Shown one piece after another: positions 11,879-22,500 of a stretch of DNA of 64,000 nucleotides. The notes beneath the pieces are model-generated. The model saw only the letters and a list, made by a program, of their open reading frames with translations. It ran no database searches and was not told where the DNA came from. The DNA lies in assembly GCA_027625915.1 (NCBI GenBank), contig JANTQA010000018.1:534501-598500 (forward strand), in the 5' to 3' direction. The stretch's first letter is position 1, and every line of letters begins with the position of its first letter. Position numbers and translations under genes: made by a program. The stretch comes from Anaeramoeba flamelloides. Taxonomy: Eukaryota; Metamonada; Anaeramoebidae.

Positions 11879-11899
11879 ACTTGGAATTTTTTCGATGCT

Positions 11900-12060
11900 T
11901 GATAGAGGGTTAGTGTTAAGTTTGATGAATTGAAAAATCACATAAATTTATTTAATGGTATCTTATAATTTGATCAATCAACAATTGTTGGTGAAATTTT
12001 AACATATTTACCAATAAATTTTTTTTTTTACAACTGTTTCATTATTTTGGAAACACAGAT
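11900..12060 (+). repeat. Dispersed repeat, direct partner of 1.09-1.26 kb
   Basis: It is the reverse complement of about 1085-1255 and abuts the right end of the family A repeat, so the two may have moved or been copied together. Confidence 0.5.
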
Positions 12061-12519
12061 TTTTATTATTTCATTTTATATTTTTTTTTATCATTTGGAT
12101 AAAATTTATTACTTATAAAAACATTAATAATCTGTAACTTAAATGTGGTTTTTATCTTACGTTTGAAAAAATATAATAAGAATTTTTTTTTTGCAGATTT
12201 TTTTTTTTGGCTGTGTAAAAATTTTTGGATTGCAAGTTTATATATAAACTCATTTTCAGTCAAGAAAGCCCAGTTTTATTGGAGAAATAGAACACATTCT
12301 ATGAGTTTAATTCAGTATTCATCTCAAAATAAAATTTACAATTATTAGATCAAAATTATTTTTTTAATTTTGTAAATTTTTTTTTTTTCATGTTGATTGA
12401 GAATTTTTTTTAAAAAAGTTAATTCGAAAAAAAAAAAAATGTTTGAAACTTGAAATCAACATTAAGAAAAGTGAGGGTTTATATTTTCTTTTAAAATTCA
12501 TACATTTACAATTAAAAAA

Positions 12520-12745
12520 TCTTATTTTATTTTTTTTTTTTATTGGTTGAAGGGAGAGATCAAAGATCCTCTTACAGCTCTGATTACTAATGGTAAATTA
12601 GTAATTTAGATGATAAAGAAAAAAAAATATTTTGGAATCGAGCAGGTTCCAATTTTTTATTGGTTGAAAAAACAAAAAGAAAAATTAAAAAGAAAAAAAA
12701 AAAAGAAAAGGAAAAAAAAAAAAAAAAAAGGCAAGTTAGTAAACA
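12520..12745. repeat. Host repeat family B, uninterrupted copy (empty site)
   Basis: It runs from a T-rich tract through TTGGTTGAAGGGAGAG, CCTCTTACAGCTCTG and GGTTCCAATTTTTTATTGG into a purine-rich tract. The same sequence at 42090-42660 is split by 351 bp exactly between 12577 and 12578 of this copy. Confidence 0.8.
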
Positions 12746-12904
12746 AAAAAAGAAATTTTTTTGACAGACAGTTGATAAAAAATCAAAAAAAAAAACCAAC
12801 TGTCCATTATTATCAAGAACACTCATTAAAACAGACACGATCCTTTTATTTAAAATTTTGTCGTTTAATTATTTCAAAGAAATCGTGAATGCTTCGTTGA
12901 GAGG

Positions 12905-13135
12905 TAGTTGTTTAGTAGCTGCCATTTTTTTTTCTTTTTGATCCAATCTTTTTTTGATCGTTCCAGTTTTTTGTTTTTGTCTTTTCTTTTTTATTTTCAA
13001 GTTACCCATACCGACTAGTTTCTGTCCTTCGAGTATTAGTAGGTAACCACTTGATTTTTCTCCTTAGTAACTCTTCTTCCCAATAAAAAGGAAATTCAAC
13101 AAGGGAAAAAATAGAAAAAAAATAAAAAAATCTTA
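12905..13135 (+). repeat. Dispersed repeat family C, copy 1
   Basis: It shares ordered blocks with 63240-63470 (same strand) and with 39540-39740 (inverted): a T-rich start, TTTATTTTCA.GTTAC, AACTACTTGA-like and TAACTCTTCTT.CCAAT. Diverged and non-coding. Confidence 0.5.
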
Positions 13136-13755
13136 TTTTAAACAATTTTTATTTTCCTAAAGAAATTGAGAAATTTTTTTCAAGAGACATTCCAATAAGG
13201 AACCAAAAAAATTTTTTTAAACTTTTTTTTTGAAATTTATGTTTTTTTCGAGTATTTCGTTTAGCTTATCCACTCTAATAAGAAGTTTATTATTTCTCTT
13301 ATTTATAAACAATCGTATTTTGTTTGTTTGATTCTTAAAAAAAAAGTGAATTTTTGATTTGTAGCAGGGAAACTTTGAATGAAATAGAGTTTAAATATAT
13401 ATATATATATAGATAGATATTTAAACTAAAATTCAAAATTTTCCACACAGCTAAAACGTTCCAAACGATCACAATAATACAATTTCATTGAAATTGGAGA
13501 TAATTTTGATTTTTGTAAAATAGCAAAATCATTTTTTCATCTTTTAGTTTTTGTTTTCCTTTCATTTTTGGTATTCCATAATTTGTTTCGTTGGATCAAA
13601 ATTTTTTTGACCTATCGATATTATGTTAAAATCAAGTTTTACCAAATAGAAGAACTCAAATAAAATTAGTTGCTAGTATCTAACCATTTGATCGATCAAT
13701 AATCCTAATAGAATTTAAACAAATTTACTAATGTATTTTTTTGTTTTGCTCTCTC

Positions 13756-13944
13756 CAAAATTTTTAACACACCCATGATTTATTTGTACTGATAATTATT
13801 TATTTATTTTTTTGTGAGTATTGTAATTTATAAACAAGTGTTAACATTTCAATTTATGAATGGTTCTAATTTGGTAAATCTTCTTGAATTGATTAAATAA
13901 GTTTTTTTTTTCACAAATCATATTTTGGTGTGTTAAAAATTTTG
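13756..13944. repeat. Foldback with 18-bp perfect arms
   Basis: CAAAATTTTTAACACACC and its exact complement GGTGTGTTAAAAATTTTG bracket about 150 bp. This may be a small TIR element, but I could not define a target duplication. Confidence 0.45.
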
Positions 13945-14419
13945 AATTGGGGTTTAGATAGATATAGATATATCACTATATAATAAAGAAAACTTCAAAT
14001 AAATTTTGTATTTTATGTTTATCACCTTTAATCATAAAGAAATAATAGAAAATATTCATCACTTTTATGGATATGCACTTCCGATGAAATTTATATATAT
14101 ATATATACATATATATATATACCTATAAATAAAAATAATTAAATCTTTACAAAAATAATTTTAAATTGTCTTGGTTTAAAATCATTTCATTAATTAATAA
14201 TAGTGAAATCTATGGTTTTACGCTTAAATTTCCTTTCGGGGAATTTTAACTACAAAGAAATATAAAAAGTAATTACCACTTCTTCCTTGATAATAAAAAA
14301 AAAAATAAATAAATAAAAAAAAATTTACAAATCTTTTCCATTAATTAATGCTTGATCAATTTACGAATACTTTGTATTTTCTTTATTTTTTAAAATATAA
14401 AAGCCTTTTTAAATATACA

Positions 14420-17254
14420 TTACAAAAAAAATTTTTCCAATTTTTTCTTTAATTTACATTTTTTTGATAATTGATAATATTTTTTCGAATCAAAAAGCTC
14501 ATTATAAATTAATTGATAATTATCTTGATTTAACATATTTTTTACTCCTTTCCAACCCAAATATAAATATTTTATGAAAAAATTTAGACTTGTTAAACTT
14601 TTTTCAGTATAATCATGAATTTTTTCATCATTATTTTTATTTTTATTTGTTTTTTCATTCTCATTCTTGTTTAAATTGATAAAAAGTTCTCTAAATAATC
14701 GTGATCTAGCGAATAATATGAATTTATGAACAGGGATTATTTCATGATTATTTGTTATTATTTTATAATCGGGGCAATGGAAATTCTTGTTATCGTTAGA
14801 GTTATTTTTATTAACATTCTGTAAAGATTTCAGGTTTTGGGAATTCTGGATACTATTATACAAATACTCCAATTGCGATTCCATTGATTTTTGAAAGGGG
14901 TTCTCTATATTGAAAATTTTGGCCACTGTATCTATTAGCGGTGTATTATAAATCAATCCTGTGTAAACCCAAAATAAGATTTCCTTGATTGAATTACGAT
15001 CAAAGTTATTTATCAAAATTTTTTTGATTTGATTCGCATTACAATTAAACCAATTTTGGATCCAAAATTTATGGCATTTCACTTTGTCAATTTCAAAATC
15101 CGTTAGACTTGACTTGTTAAACGTTTGGTATATATCATCTATCAACCAACTTTTGGATTTTGCATTTCTATTTTGAAAATTTTTAAATTGGTGTTGCAAT
15201 TGCCATTGGGACTGAATTAAGAAATGACGCTTACTGTCAACGAAATGATTAGACAAAAAATTGTAATTTAATTTTTTATTAATGTTTAAAGTAGATATTA
15301 GCAATTCCCAATTTTCCTTATCAATGCTATCATTGATATAAAAGCCTATTTTTTTGTAATTAACTTTATTTTTTAAGTTATTGCAAAGTTTTTGAATATC
15401 TTTATTTCGAAATTCAATAAATTCATAAATATCAAAGCACGATATTTTTATATTTGTCAAATTTGTTAATTGTTCAAAGCATGCGAATAATTTTCCTAAA
15501 GATTTGGCTTTTAAAATTGTGTATTGTAAATCTAATTTTTTAAGATTTGAAAATTTTGAAATTATTTGGCAAAATAAATCAATATTTGAATCATCGATTT
15601 TGAATCCATCGATTGCTAATGATTGTACAAAATTGATTTTTGAAAATAAATTTTTGATGATCTTTGTCGATAATTCAAGATTTTTTTCGATGCCCTTCAA
15701 TATAGATTCAAAAGAAAATTCATCTTGGTCATCATAATAATTATAAATATATAATTTTTTAAGATTTTTTAAACTACTTAATGCATCAAATAGCTTTTCA
15801 TATTCTTCATAGCTCCCAACACAATCATAAATTGTCAATTCTTGTAAATTGGTCATTTGCTGAATTGAGTCTATGAAAGTATTTAATAGATTTCCCTTGT
15901 CCATGTGGAAATGCATGAGACTTAATGCCTTTATTGATTTATTTCTTGCCAGGGATTCCAAAATCTTTATGGCAAAAGTGTAATTTTCAAGTGAATAATA
16001 CATTTTTATTGTCAGCCTTTGAATGCTACAATCTTTGTGTGAGATCAAATCTTTTAAGTTATCGTAACCTTGATACTTTAGTAATTGCTTTTCGCACTTG
16101 CCTAAAAGAAATGATAAATATGGTAAGGATGATAAATCTAATTTTAATTTCTTTATTGGCTTTCCTGCTTTATATAGTATGGCATCATTTAAGCCATTTA
16201 TTAATTCTTCGCCAACACAATTCCCCATCTGTAGAGTCAGTGTTTGGAGATTTTTGCAATTTTTTAAAATTTTAATAAAGCACTCAAAACTACTTTCAGA
16301 GAGTGAAGTTGTCACGAGAGATAATGTTGTTAATTTTTTAATTGTTTTGAATGATTCAAATAGTTTATTAATTTTGCCAGGAGAGATTTCGTTCAATAAT
16401 CTATCAAGTGATAAAGTTTTTAGGACACTATTATTATGCAAAGTAGCATTTAATAATTCGGCAAGTTTATTATAAGAGTACACTTTGGAATAATATTTGT
16501 TAAGATCTTGGTTTTTGTCTGAAGTGGTAGGCTTTCCGAAATAAATGTTGAGATCAGTATAATTATTGTCCAGCTTGAATAGTTCTTTAATTTTATTTGT
16601 GTTTACGTTTTGTAAAAATCCGAGACACAAAGCCCTAAATTGGGAAGCAGATAAAAAGTTCAAATTAATTAGAATTGTTTTCAGAGAATGAGTAAATTGG
16701 AAAAATTTTGTAAAAAACTTTTCGCTGATGAGCTTTTTGTCTGTTACATTTGGGCTAGAGGGGAAAACAAATTTGTTCAATGTTTGACTTTCGTTTTGAA
16801 TTAAATCAGCAATTGTGAAATAATCTTCATTACCAAGAATAGCGTGATACAGGCTGAGTGTCTTCAAATTGTGTGGTGGTTGCAGTAAGATTTCAAAAAA
16901 TTCGCTTGTCTTCTTTGGAAATGCGGTACTTTTGAGGACGACCGTTTTAATACTCGGATTGCTTTTAATTGACTTTGCAATTTCAATTAATTGATCCTTG
17001 TTTTCAACAGAATCGCTTTTTGAAACAATTACTAAAGTTTCAATTGTTTTATTATTTTCGATCAAGGGTCCGAATATTTGTTGTGGGATTTCGCTATTGC
17101 CCAATTCCACATTTATGGCTTTGAGATACGATCGGTTTTGTGTTATATTGACTATCTCACCAAGTATCCCTTTTGGAATCTTGTTTATTAAATTGGTATT
17201 TGTTTTGTTGTTCTCTAATTTGAAGATCTCAAGAGTTGAATTGTTGTTTCTCAT
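14420..17254 (-). CDS. Leucine-rich-repeat protein with C-terminal BTB domain
   Basis: 944 residues in one exon, ATG at 17254, TAA at the low-coordinate end. Residues about 30-640 are ribonuclease-inhibitor-type leucine-rich repeats with irregular 26-30-residue spacing, e.g. LKTLSLYHAILGNEDYFT, LQTLTLQMGNCVGEELI, LKKLDLQYTILKAKSLG. A region of charged helices follows. At about 822-940 comes a BTB/POZ fold: the strand FHCPDYKII, then IIPVHKFILFARSRLFREL, the signature region for BTB dimerisation and cullin-3 binding. An Asn/Lys-rich insert lies inside the BTB domain. In known proteins a BTB domain joined to a ligand-binding repeat acts as a cullin-3 adaptor. That role is inferred here. A short upstream frame (starts MATQKPNS) ends just before the start codon and could be a uORF. 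Confidence 0.85.
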   Translation of the reverse strand: MRNNNSTLEIFKLENNKTNTNLINKIPKGILGEIVNITQNRSYLKAINVELGNSEIPQQIFGPLIENNKTIETLVIVSKSDSVENKDQLIEIAKSIKSNPSIKTVVLKSTAFPKKTSEFFEILLQPPHNLKTLSLYHAILGNEDYFTIADLIQNESQTLNKFVFPSSPNVTDKKLISEKFFTKFFQFTHSLKTILINLNFLSASQFRALCLGFLQNVNTNKIKELFKLDNNYTDLNIYFGKPTTSDKNQDLNKYYSKVYSYNKLAELLNATLHNNSVLKTLSLDRLLNEISPGKINKLFESFKTIKKLTTLSLVTTSLSESSFECFIKILKNCKNLQTLTLQMGNCVGEELINGLNDAILYKAGKPIKKLKLDLSSLPYLSFLLGKCEKQLLKYQGYDNLKDLISHKDCSIQRLTIKMYYSLENYTFAIKILESLARNKSIKALSLMHFHMDKGNLLNTFIDSIQQMTNLQELTIYDCVGSYEEYEKLFDALSSLKNLKKLYIYNYYDDQDEFSFESILKGIEKNLELSTKIIKNLFSKINFVQSLAIDGFKIDDSNIDLFCQIISKFSNLKKLDLQYTILKAKSLGKLFACFEQLTNLTNIKISCFDIYEFIEFRNKDIQKLCNNLKNKVNYKKIGFYINDSIDKENWELLISTLNINKKLNYNFLSNHFVDSKRHFLIQSQWQLQHQFKNFQNRNAKSKSWLIDDIYQTFNKSSLTDFEIDKVKCHKFWIQNWFNCNANQIKKILINNFDRNSIKEILFWVYTGLIYNTPLIDTVAKIFNIENPFQKSMESQLEYLYNSIQNSQNLKSLQNVNKNNSNDNKNFHCPDYKIITNNHEIIPVHKFILFARSRLFRELFINLNKNENEKTNKNKNNDEKIHDYTEKSLTSLNFFIKYLYLGWKGVKNMLNQDNYQLIYNELFDSKKYYQLSKKCKLKKKLEKFFL

Positions 17255-19546
17255 TTCTTTTTAAAAAATTTTAAATAAGAAAAAAATGTTCAAATCTTTG
17301 TTGAAAAAAAAATGAATTCGGTTTCTGGGTTGCCATGTTTTCTTGATAGTTAAGTAATTCATTGGAAAGATTTTTGATTCTTCGTTTCTGATTTTTGTTT
17401 GAATTTGAAGTTGCTTTTAAAGTTCTCAATAAAATACACTGTGATTTTGGAAAAGACAAGGCATTTCAATTTATGTTATAAAACACATGATCACAAGCAA
17501 AAGATCTTTGAGTCTCAACTGAAAAGAGTGTAGAAAACTTTGATCATGATTTATTTCTTCTTAGTATTCAGAATGAATAATTAAGATCTAAAAATTTAGA
17601 ATCAAGTTGTTATTTTTGATAAGGCTGAATTGAATAAAAATAGGTTTGTTCTTACAATTAAAATCAAAAACGGGAGGCATGATAAAAATAGGATTTTGCC
17701 AAATTAGAAAAAATTATTTAAGGGTCTAATCATTTACCATGGATTAGTTCCAGACTCAAAAGTTGGTTTCTGAAACCTAAAAACAGTATTCTGAATAGCA
17801 CTTATTTTTGTTGAAAAAATTCAAATAACAAAAAAAAAATTTCAGTGAGGAAATCACTTTCAAAAAATTCAAAATATAAAAAAAATAGTTAAAACAGCTC
17901 TCATATTCCAAAAAATCCAAATTGAAAAAAAAAAAAATTACTTGATTCTTTTTTGTAAATTTCTAAATTTTTTAAAATTCTTAATTTAAAACCAATTCCT
18001 TTTTAAAAGGATAAAATCAATTTAATTCAATTTATTCTAATATGTGGTTAGATTGTAACTCTATATTAGACCAAGTCAGGATTTTATAATATTCTTTCGA
18101 AAAAAATGACTTATTCGTGAAAAATTAAAAAAATGAAAAAAAAAATCTTTGAGATCTCCAAAAGTGCTAAAATTCGACCCTTCAAAACCTACATATCTAT
18201 TATCAAAATGGTTAATTCACAGACACTCTATTTGGAAATTGGGTGTCTCTTTTTTGATTATTTTGATCTAAAAACATCCACTTTTTTGATATTTGATTTT
18301 GGGAGATATATTAGGATTCTATATGTTTGTTAGTTTTTGATTCTTATTAGGTACTCCACATGTGCAAAAACTGATGTCTCAATATTCCAAGTTTTTGTAC
18401 TAAATTTGTAATTGTTGCAAAAACTATAAAACTTTTCAGATGCCTTCCTACGTGAGAGGCTTTTTTTTAATAAACCTGAGGTTTCTAATGTTCAAAAAAA
18501 AAACAATTAAATGAAAGAATAAAAATGTTTGGGGTTGTTTGTAGAAATTCAAAAACAAAAAAGAAGACAAATAATCAAAATTATGATTCTAATTTGATGG
18601 GGAAATTATTTAAAAAGAGCAATTGGGGTGGTATTGGAGCTTCTTCTTATATGAAATCTCTTTGTAATGGGATCAATTTTTGACGAATAAGTAATATTAA
18701 AAAAAATAGTATTTTTAATAAGGGTCAACTAGAAATTTCCAACTTAAAAGGAAACCCCCAACAATCCATTAGACACTCAGAACTCAAAAAAAAAATAAAT
18801 AAATCAAGTTTTTAACCTTTTTTAAGATTACTTTAATCTCTTCTATTTCTTGATTATATTTACATTTTTTTTTTTTTTGTACAAAAATAACTTTTTTTTT
18901 TGGTTTTTTTAAAGAAAAGTTATCCTCAAATCTACATTATATCTAGGATAAAAAAAAATATTATCTAAATTCAACATTTAAGGTGAATAGATGTTTATTT
19001 TGAAGAATGACTTCTCTTCTATAATACTTAAGGGAAACATATTTTTTAAATTCAAAATAATTATTTAATTCCCAAATCGTTTTTTTTTTTTTTTTAATAT
19101 ATCAAGATACATCAAAAACTAATTTTAACATTGTTATAATTTTATTTCTATTTCTCCCGAAAACTTTTCAAAAAATTAAATTAATTCAAATAAAAAAAAA
19201 ATGATGTTCAACCTTGAGAAAAAAAAATAAAAAAAAAAGTTATTAATAATAATAGATTCTAAAAAATAAAAATAAAAATTAAGAACCAAAACAATTCTTG
19301 ATCTGATCTAGAATAGATTTAATTATAAATTTTAGTATAAAGCAAAAGTTAGATCTCAATATGAAAATAATTAAAATTGGTGTAAATCATTTAATAAAAT
19401 AATAAAATATTAATAGTAATATAAATAAAGAAACTTTATATTAAGATTTTCGATGACAATTTCAATTAAAGATACTATTATTAGATAGTTTATATGAAAA
19501 TTAAATAAAGAAAAGATTATTATTATTAATCTTTTATAGTAATTAA
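17255..19546. other. Intergenic region, few landmarks
   Basis: This lies between two minus-strand genes. The proximal 200 bases are less AT-rich and probably hold the LRR-BTB 5' UTR and promoter. Half of a foldback element sits at about 18357-18545. The rest is A/T homopolymer-rich, and the open frame at 18133-18333 looks like chance. Confidence 0.5.
18357..18545. mobile_element. Solo arm of the 40.25-40.67 kb foldback element
   Basis: From CACATGTGCAAAAACTGATG to AAAAATGTTTGGGGTT this matches the left arm of the element at 40252-40672, including GAGAGG and AATGAAAGAATAAAAATG. No right arm follows, so this copy is truncated or is a solo arm. Confidence 0.55.
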
Positions 19547-22500
19547 TTATTTTTTCTTTTTATTCTTTAATGTTTCCCTTTTATTAATATTATGTTGGAA
19601 TTTTGTAATTAATTTATTAAAATCTTGAATTTGATCAATTGTCTCAAACTCTAAAAAGAGATTTACATTTTTTTCTTCTGATTGGATTTTAATTAATTTG
19701 TCTTTATCAAAATGTATAATACCACTAATCTTTAAAATAATTTCTATATCTCCTTTTCTAATTTTCATTTTTTTAGAATTCATTATTATTTTTCCTTTTT
19801 TAGGCTCTATTAATTTACTTTGTGTATTAATATTGTCTGCGATTAACACTTTATATTTATATATTTTTGGTTTTTTTTTTGTTGTTGATTTTTTAATTTC
19901 ATCTGATTCATCATTGTTCTCTTTCTCTTTCTCTTTCTCCTTCTCTTTCTCTTTTTCAGTTTCTTTTTCTTTTTCTATTTCTATCTCTATCTCTTTGTCT
20001 TTCTTTTCTTCATTTTTGTTTTTGTTTACTTTCCCCGATTTCTTTTTTTTTTTCATTTTTTCTTTTCTTATTATTTTTTTTAATTATTTTGCCTTCTCCC
20101 TTTTCTGTTTCTCCCTTTTCCTTTTTATTAATTGTTTTGTTCTTGTTTTTTTTACTGGTTGCTTTTTGTTTTAATGTGTTCTTTTTGTTCTTTTTATTTC
20201 TTAACGCCTTTTCTTTCATTTTTTTATTCATCTCGTGTTTAAAATTTTCAAGTTTTTGTTCAAATAACTGTGCAAACCTTTTAGCTTCTCTTCCAGTTTT
20301 AAACGTAAAATAGGTAATAACTGTTTCATTTAGATGAATTAAACAGCATTTTGGTTTCTTTTCATTTATAAATATTCTGGATGCTTGATTAAACGCAGCA
20401 CTTACTAAATCACTTTTAATTTGATTCACAACAATACCATCTTCTAAAATTTGAACAGACACCTGAGCACCTTTTTCATTTGGATCTTCTGATTTATGAC
20501 AGAAAAATCTTGGATTCATTTTTTTCTTCAAAGAGAAAGTTGTGCAAAACCCAGACAATTGTTCTTGAAAAATTTTACATAAATTTTTGTCTTCAAATTC
20601 TAAATATAAATTAACATTTGAAATTAATTGCAATCCACATAAATTTCCAATAATATATAAAACCTATATTAGATTAGTTTTATTTATAAATTGTAGAGAT
20701 TGCAATAGAATATATTTTTATATGAGAAAATTTTTGGTAAAAATTGATTTACTATGTTGGAAATAAATATTTTTTTTAAGAGTGTTTGAATGTAGTCGAA
20801 GATAGAACTAATTATGATCAAGCAACATTAAATATTAAACACAAAATAAAAAAATTATTAGTTGTATATAAGTTATAAACAGCATAATTCTAAAAATAAT
20901 TTTAAAATATCTTAACTATTTTCTAGTTAAAGTAGTCCAAAAATAATTTGATGCAGTTTCTATTCGAAAATTTATTTCATTTCGTTTTTTTCATTTTGTT
21001 TTTACGTTTAATTTTTTTTAAAAATTATATTACTATTTTGTCAAAATATATAAACATATATTCAAGACAAATTTTTCCTTCTTTTTAAAAATATAATTAA
21101 AGAAATATTTTTTGCTTTTTAAATTGGTTGTAATTATTTAAAAAAAAATATTTGTTTAAATTTTGAGTAAATACAATATAATTTTGAACACTAAAATAGA
21201 AAAATTAATAATGATAAATCCGAAAAATCAACCAGAAATTTTCAATTCTTCATTTGTAATCAATTGAAAGTTGACTGTTTTTCACATTAATTTTAAGATC
21301 GATATGAAATGAAATTTTTATAACACATTAAAAAGAATTTTTTGGATTAAATAAATTTCTTAATAAGATTATAAATTTTACATTTAATCAATAAAAATTT
21401 TTTGTATTTTCTTTTTTTATTTTTAAAATTTAATGATTTTTTTAAGGGACTAGTCTCTATTAATTTTTTTTTTTTGACCAATAATTAAATAAGGAATCCT
21501 TATCTAGAAATATGTTTAAAATTGATAAAAAAAAAAAACAGGTCTTTATAATGTTAGAACTTTTAGTTCTTGTTTTTTTAAAAAAATTTTACAATTAGTC
21601 AAAAAAAAGTGAATTTTAGAAAGTTTTTTTTAAAAAAAATATCTTTAACGGATGAGAATTTTTTGATTAATTTTGGATTTAATTGTTGTTTCAAAATTAA
21701 TATTTATTCTCATTTGGAAAAACGAAAAAATAATTGAAAACTAGTGAATATTATCTCTTTCACTTCTGTTCCTCTAACTTGACTCTATAAAGAACTCAAT
21801 TTGTTTTATCAATAATTACTTTTTTAAAAAATAGTTCTTATTCTTTTCTTTTATTTTTTTTGACTCTGACAAAAACTTTTGGAATGATAATTTGGGAATA
21901 CTTTTTAAAACTTCAAATTCAACAAAAAAAAAAGAGTGTAAACTCAAAAAGTAGATTCATGAAAAAAAAAAAAAGAATGTTACAGGAAAAGAAAGAAAAT
22001 CTATTATTTTGAGTAAAGCATATATTGCATATTTTTTTCGAATCAAACTGTTTTTTCATGCAAATCCAAAAAAACCCTTTCAGGCTTATTTTTCAAACTA
22101 TTTTTTGTAGGTATTCCACAAATACAACAAGGTTTTGCTTTCTTGCTCATATTTTTTTTTATTTTTTGTATTTTTGCGAAAAGTTGAAAAAAGGCAACTT
22201 TCAAGAAAGCGAAAAAAATGAAAAATTTTTTATTTTTATAAAAACAATAACTAAATTTAATGAATGTCATTTATCGAGATTTCATTACTATACAAAGAAG
22301 TTTTTCACTTTTATTTCAAATCTAAGTAATTGGCTAAAAAAAATTTCTAAATCTCTATTAAATTTACCTAAAAAATTTTAATAGAGACTAGTCCTTTAAG
22401 GATTTTTTTTTTTCAGGCAAAATGGAAAAATGAATATTTTTTGAATTCTAGAATTTTTTTATTTTTTATATTTTTTACTTTTTCCAAATTTCCTTTTTAA

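Larger units (their letters stand above)
9073..14419. other. Intergenic region made largely of repeats
   Basis: This is the 5.3 kb between the U-box gene and the LRR-BTB gene. Identified repeats lie at about 9510-9790, 9950-10555, 11250-11878, 11900-12060, 12520-12745, 12905-13135 and 13756-13944. Short (TA)n runs occur near 10650, 13400 and 14100. On the minus strand an ATG at 12926 opens 18 non-repetitive codons (starts MAATKQLPLNEAF), but I could not connect it to another exon. No gene is supported. Confidence 0.55.

Noticed and set aside
12610-12888. Lys-rich plus-strand frame
   Set aside because: It is created by the purine-rich tail of repeat family B, and the second copy at 42.6 kb does not keep it open.
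12899-12930. GGTAGTTGTTTAG resembling the proteasome exon at 31.74 kb
   Set aside because: The match is only a dozen bases and the flanks do not continue it. It is probably coincidence.
22043-22270. Minus-strand frame with CCICG motif as a first exon of the PH-like gene
   Set aside because: It sits inside a TIR element and has no suitable donor. The true upstream exon at 25.8 kb fits by phase and by fold.
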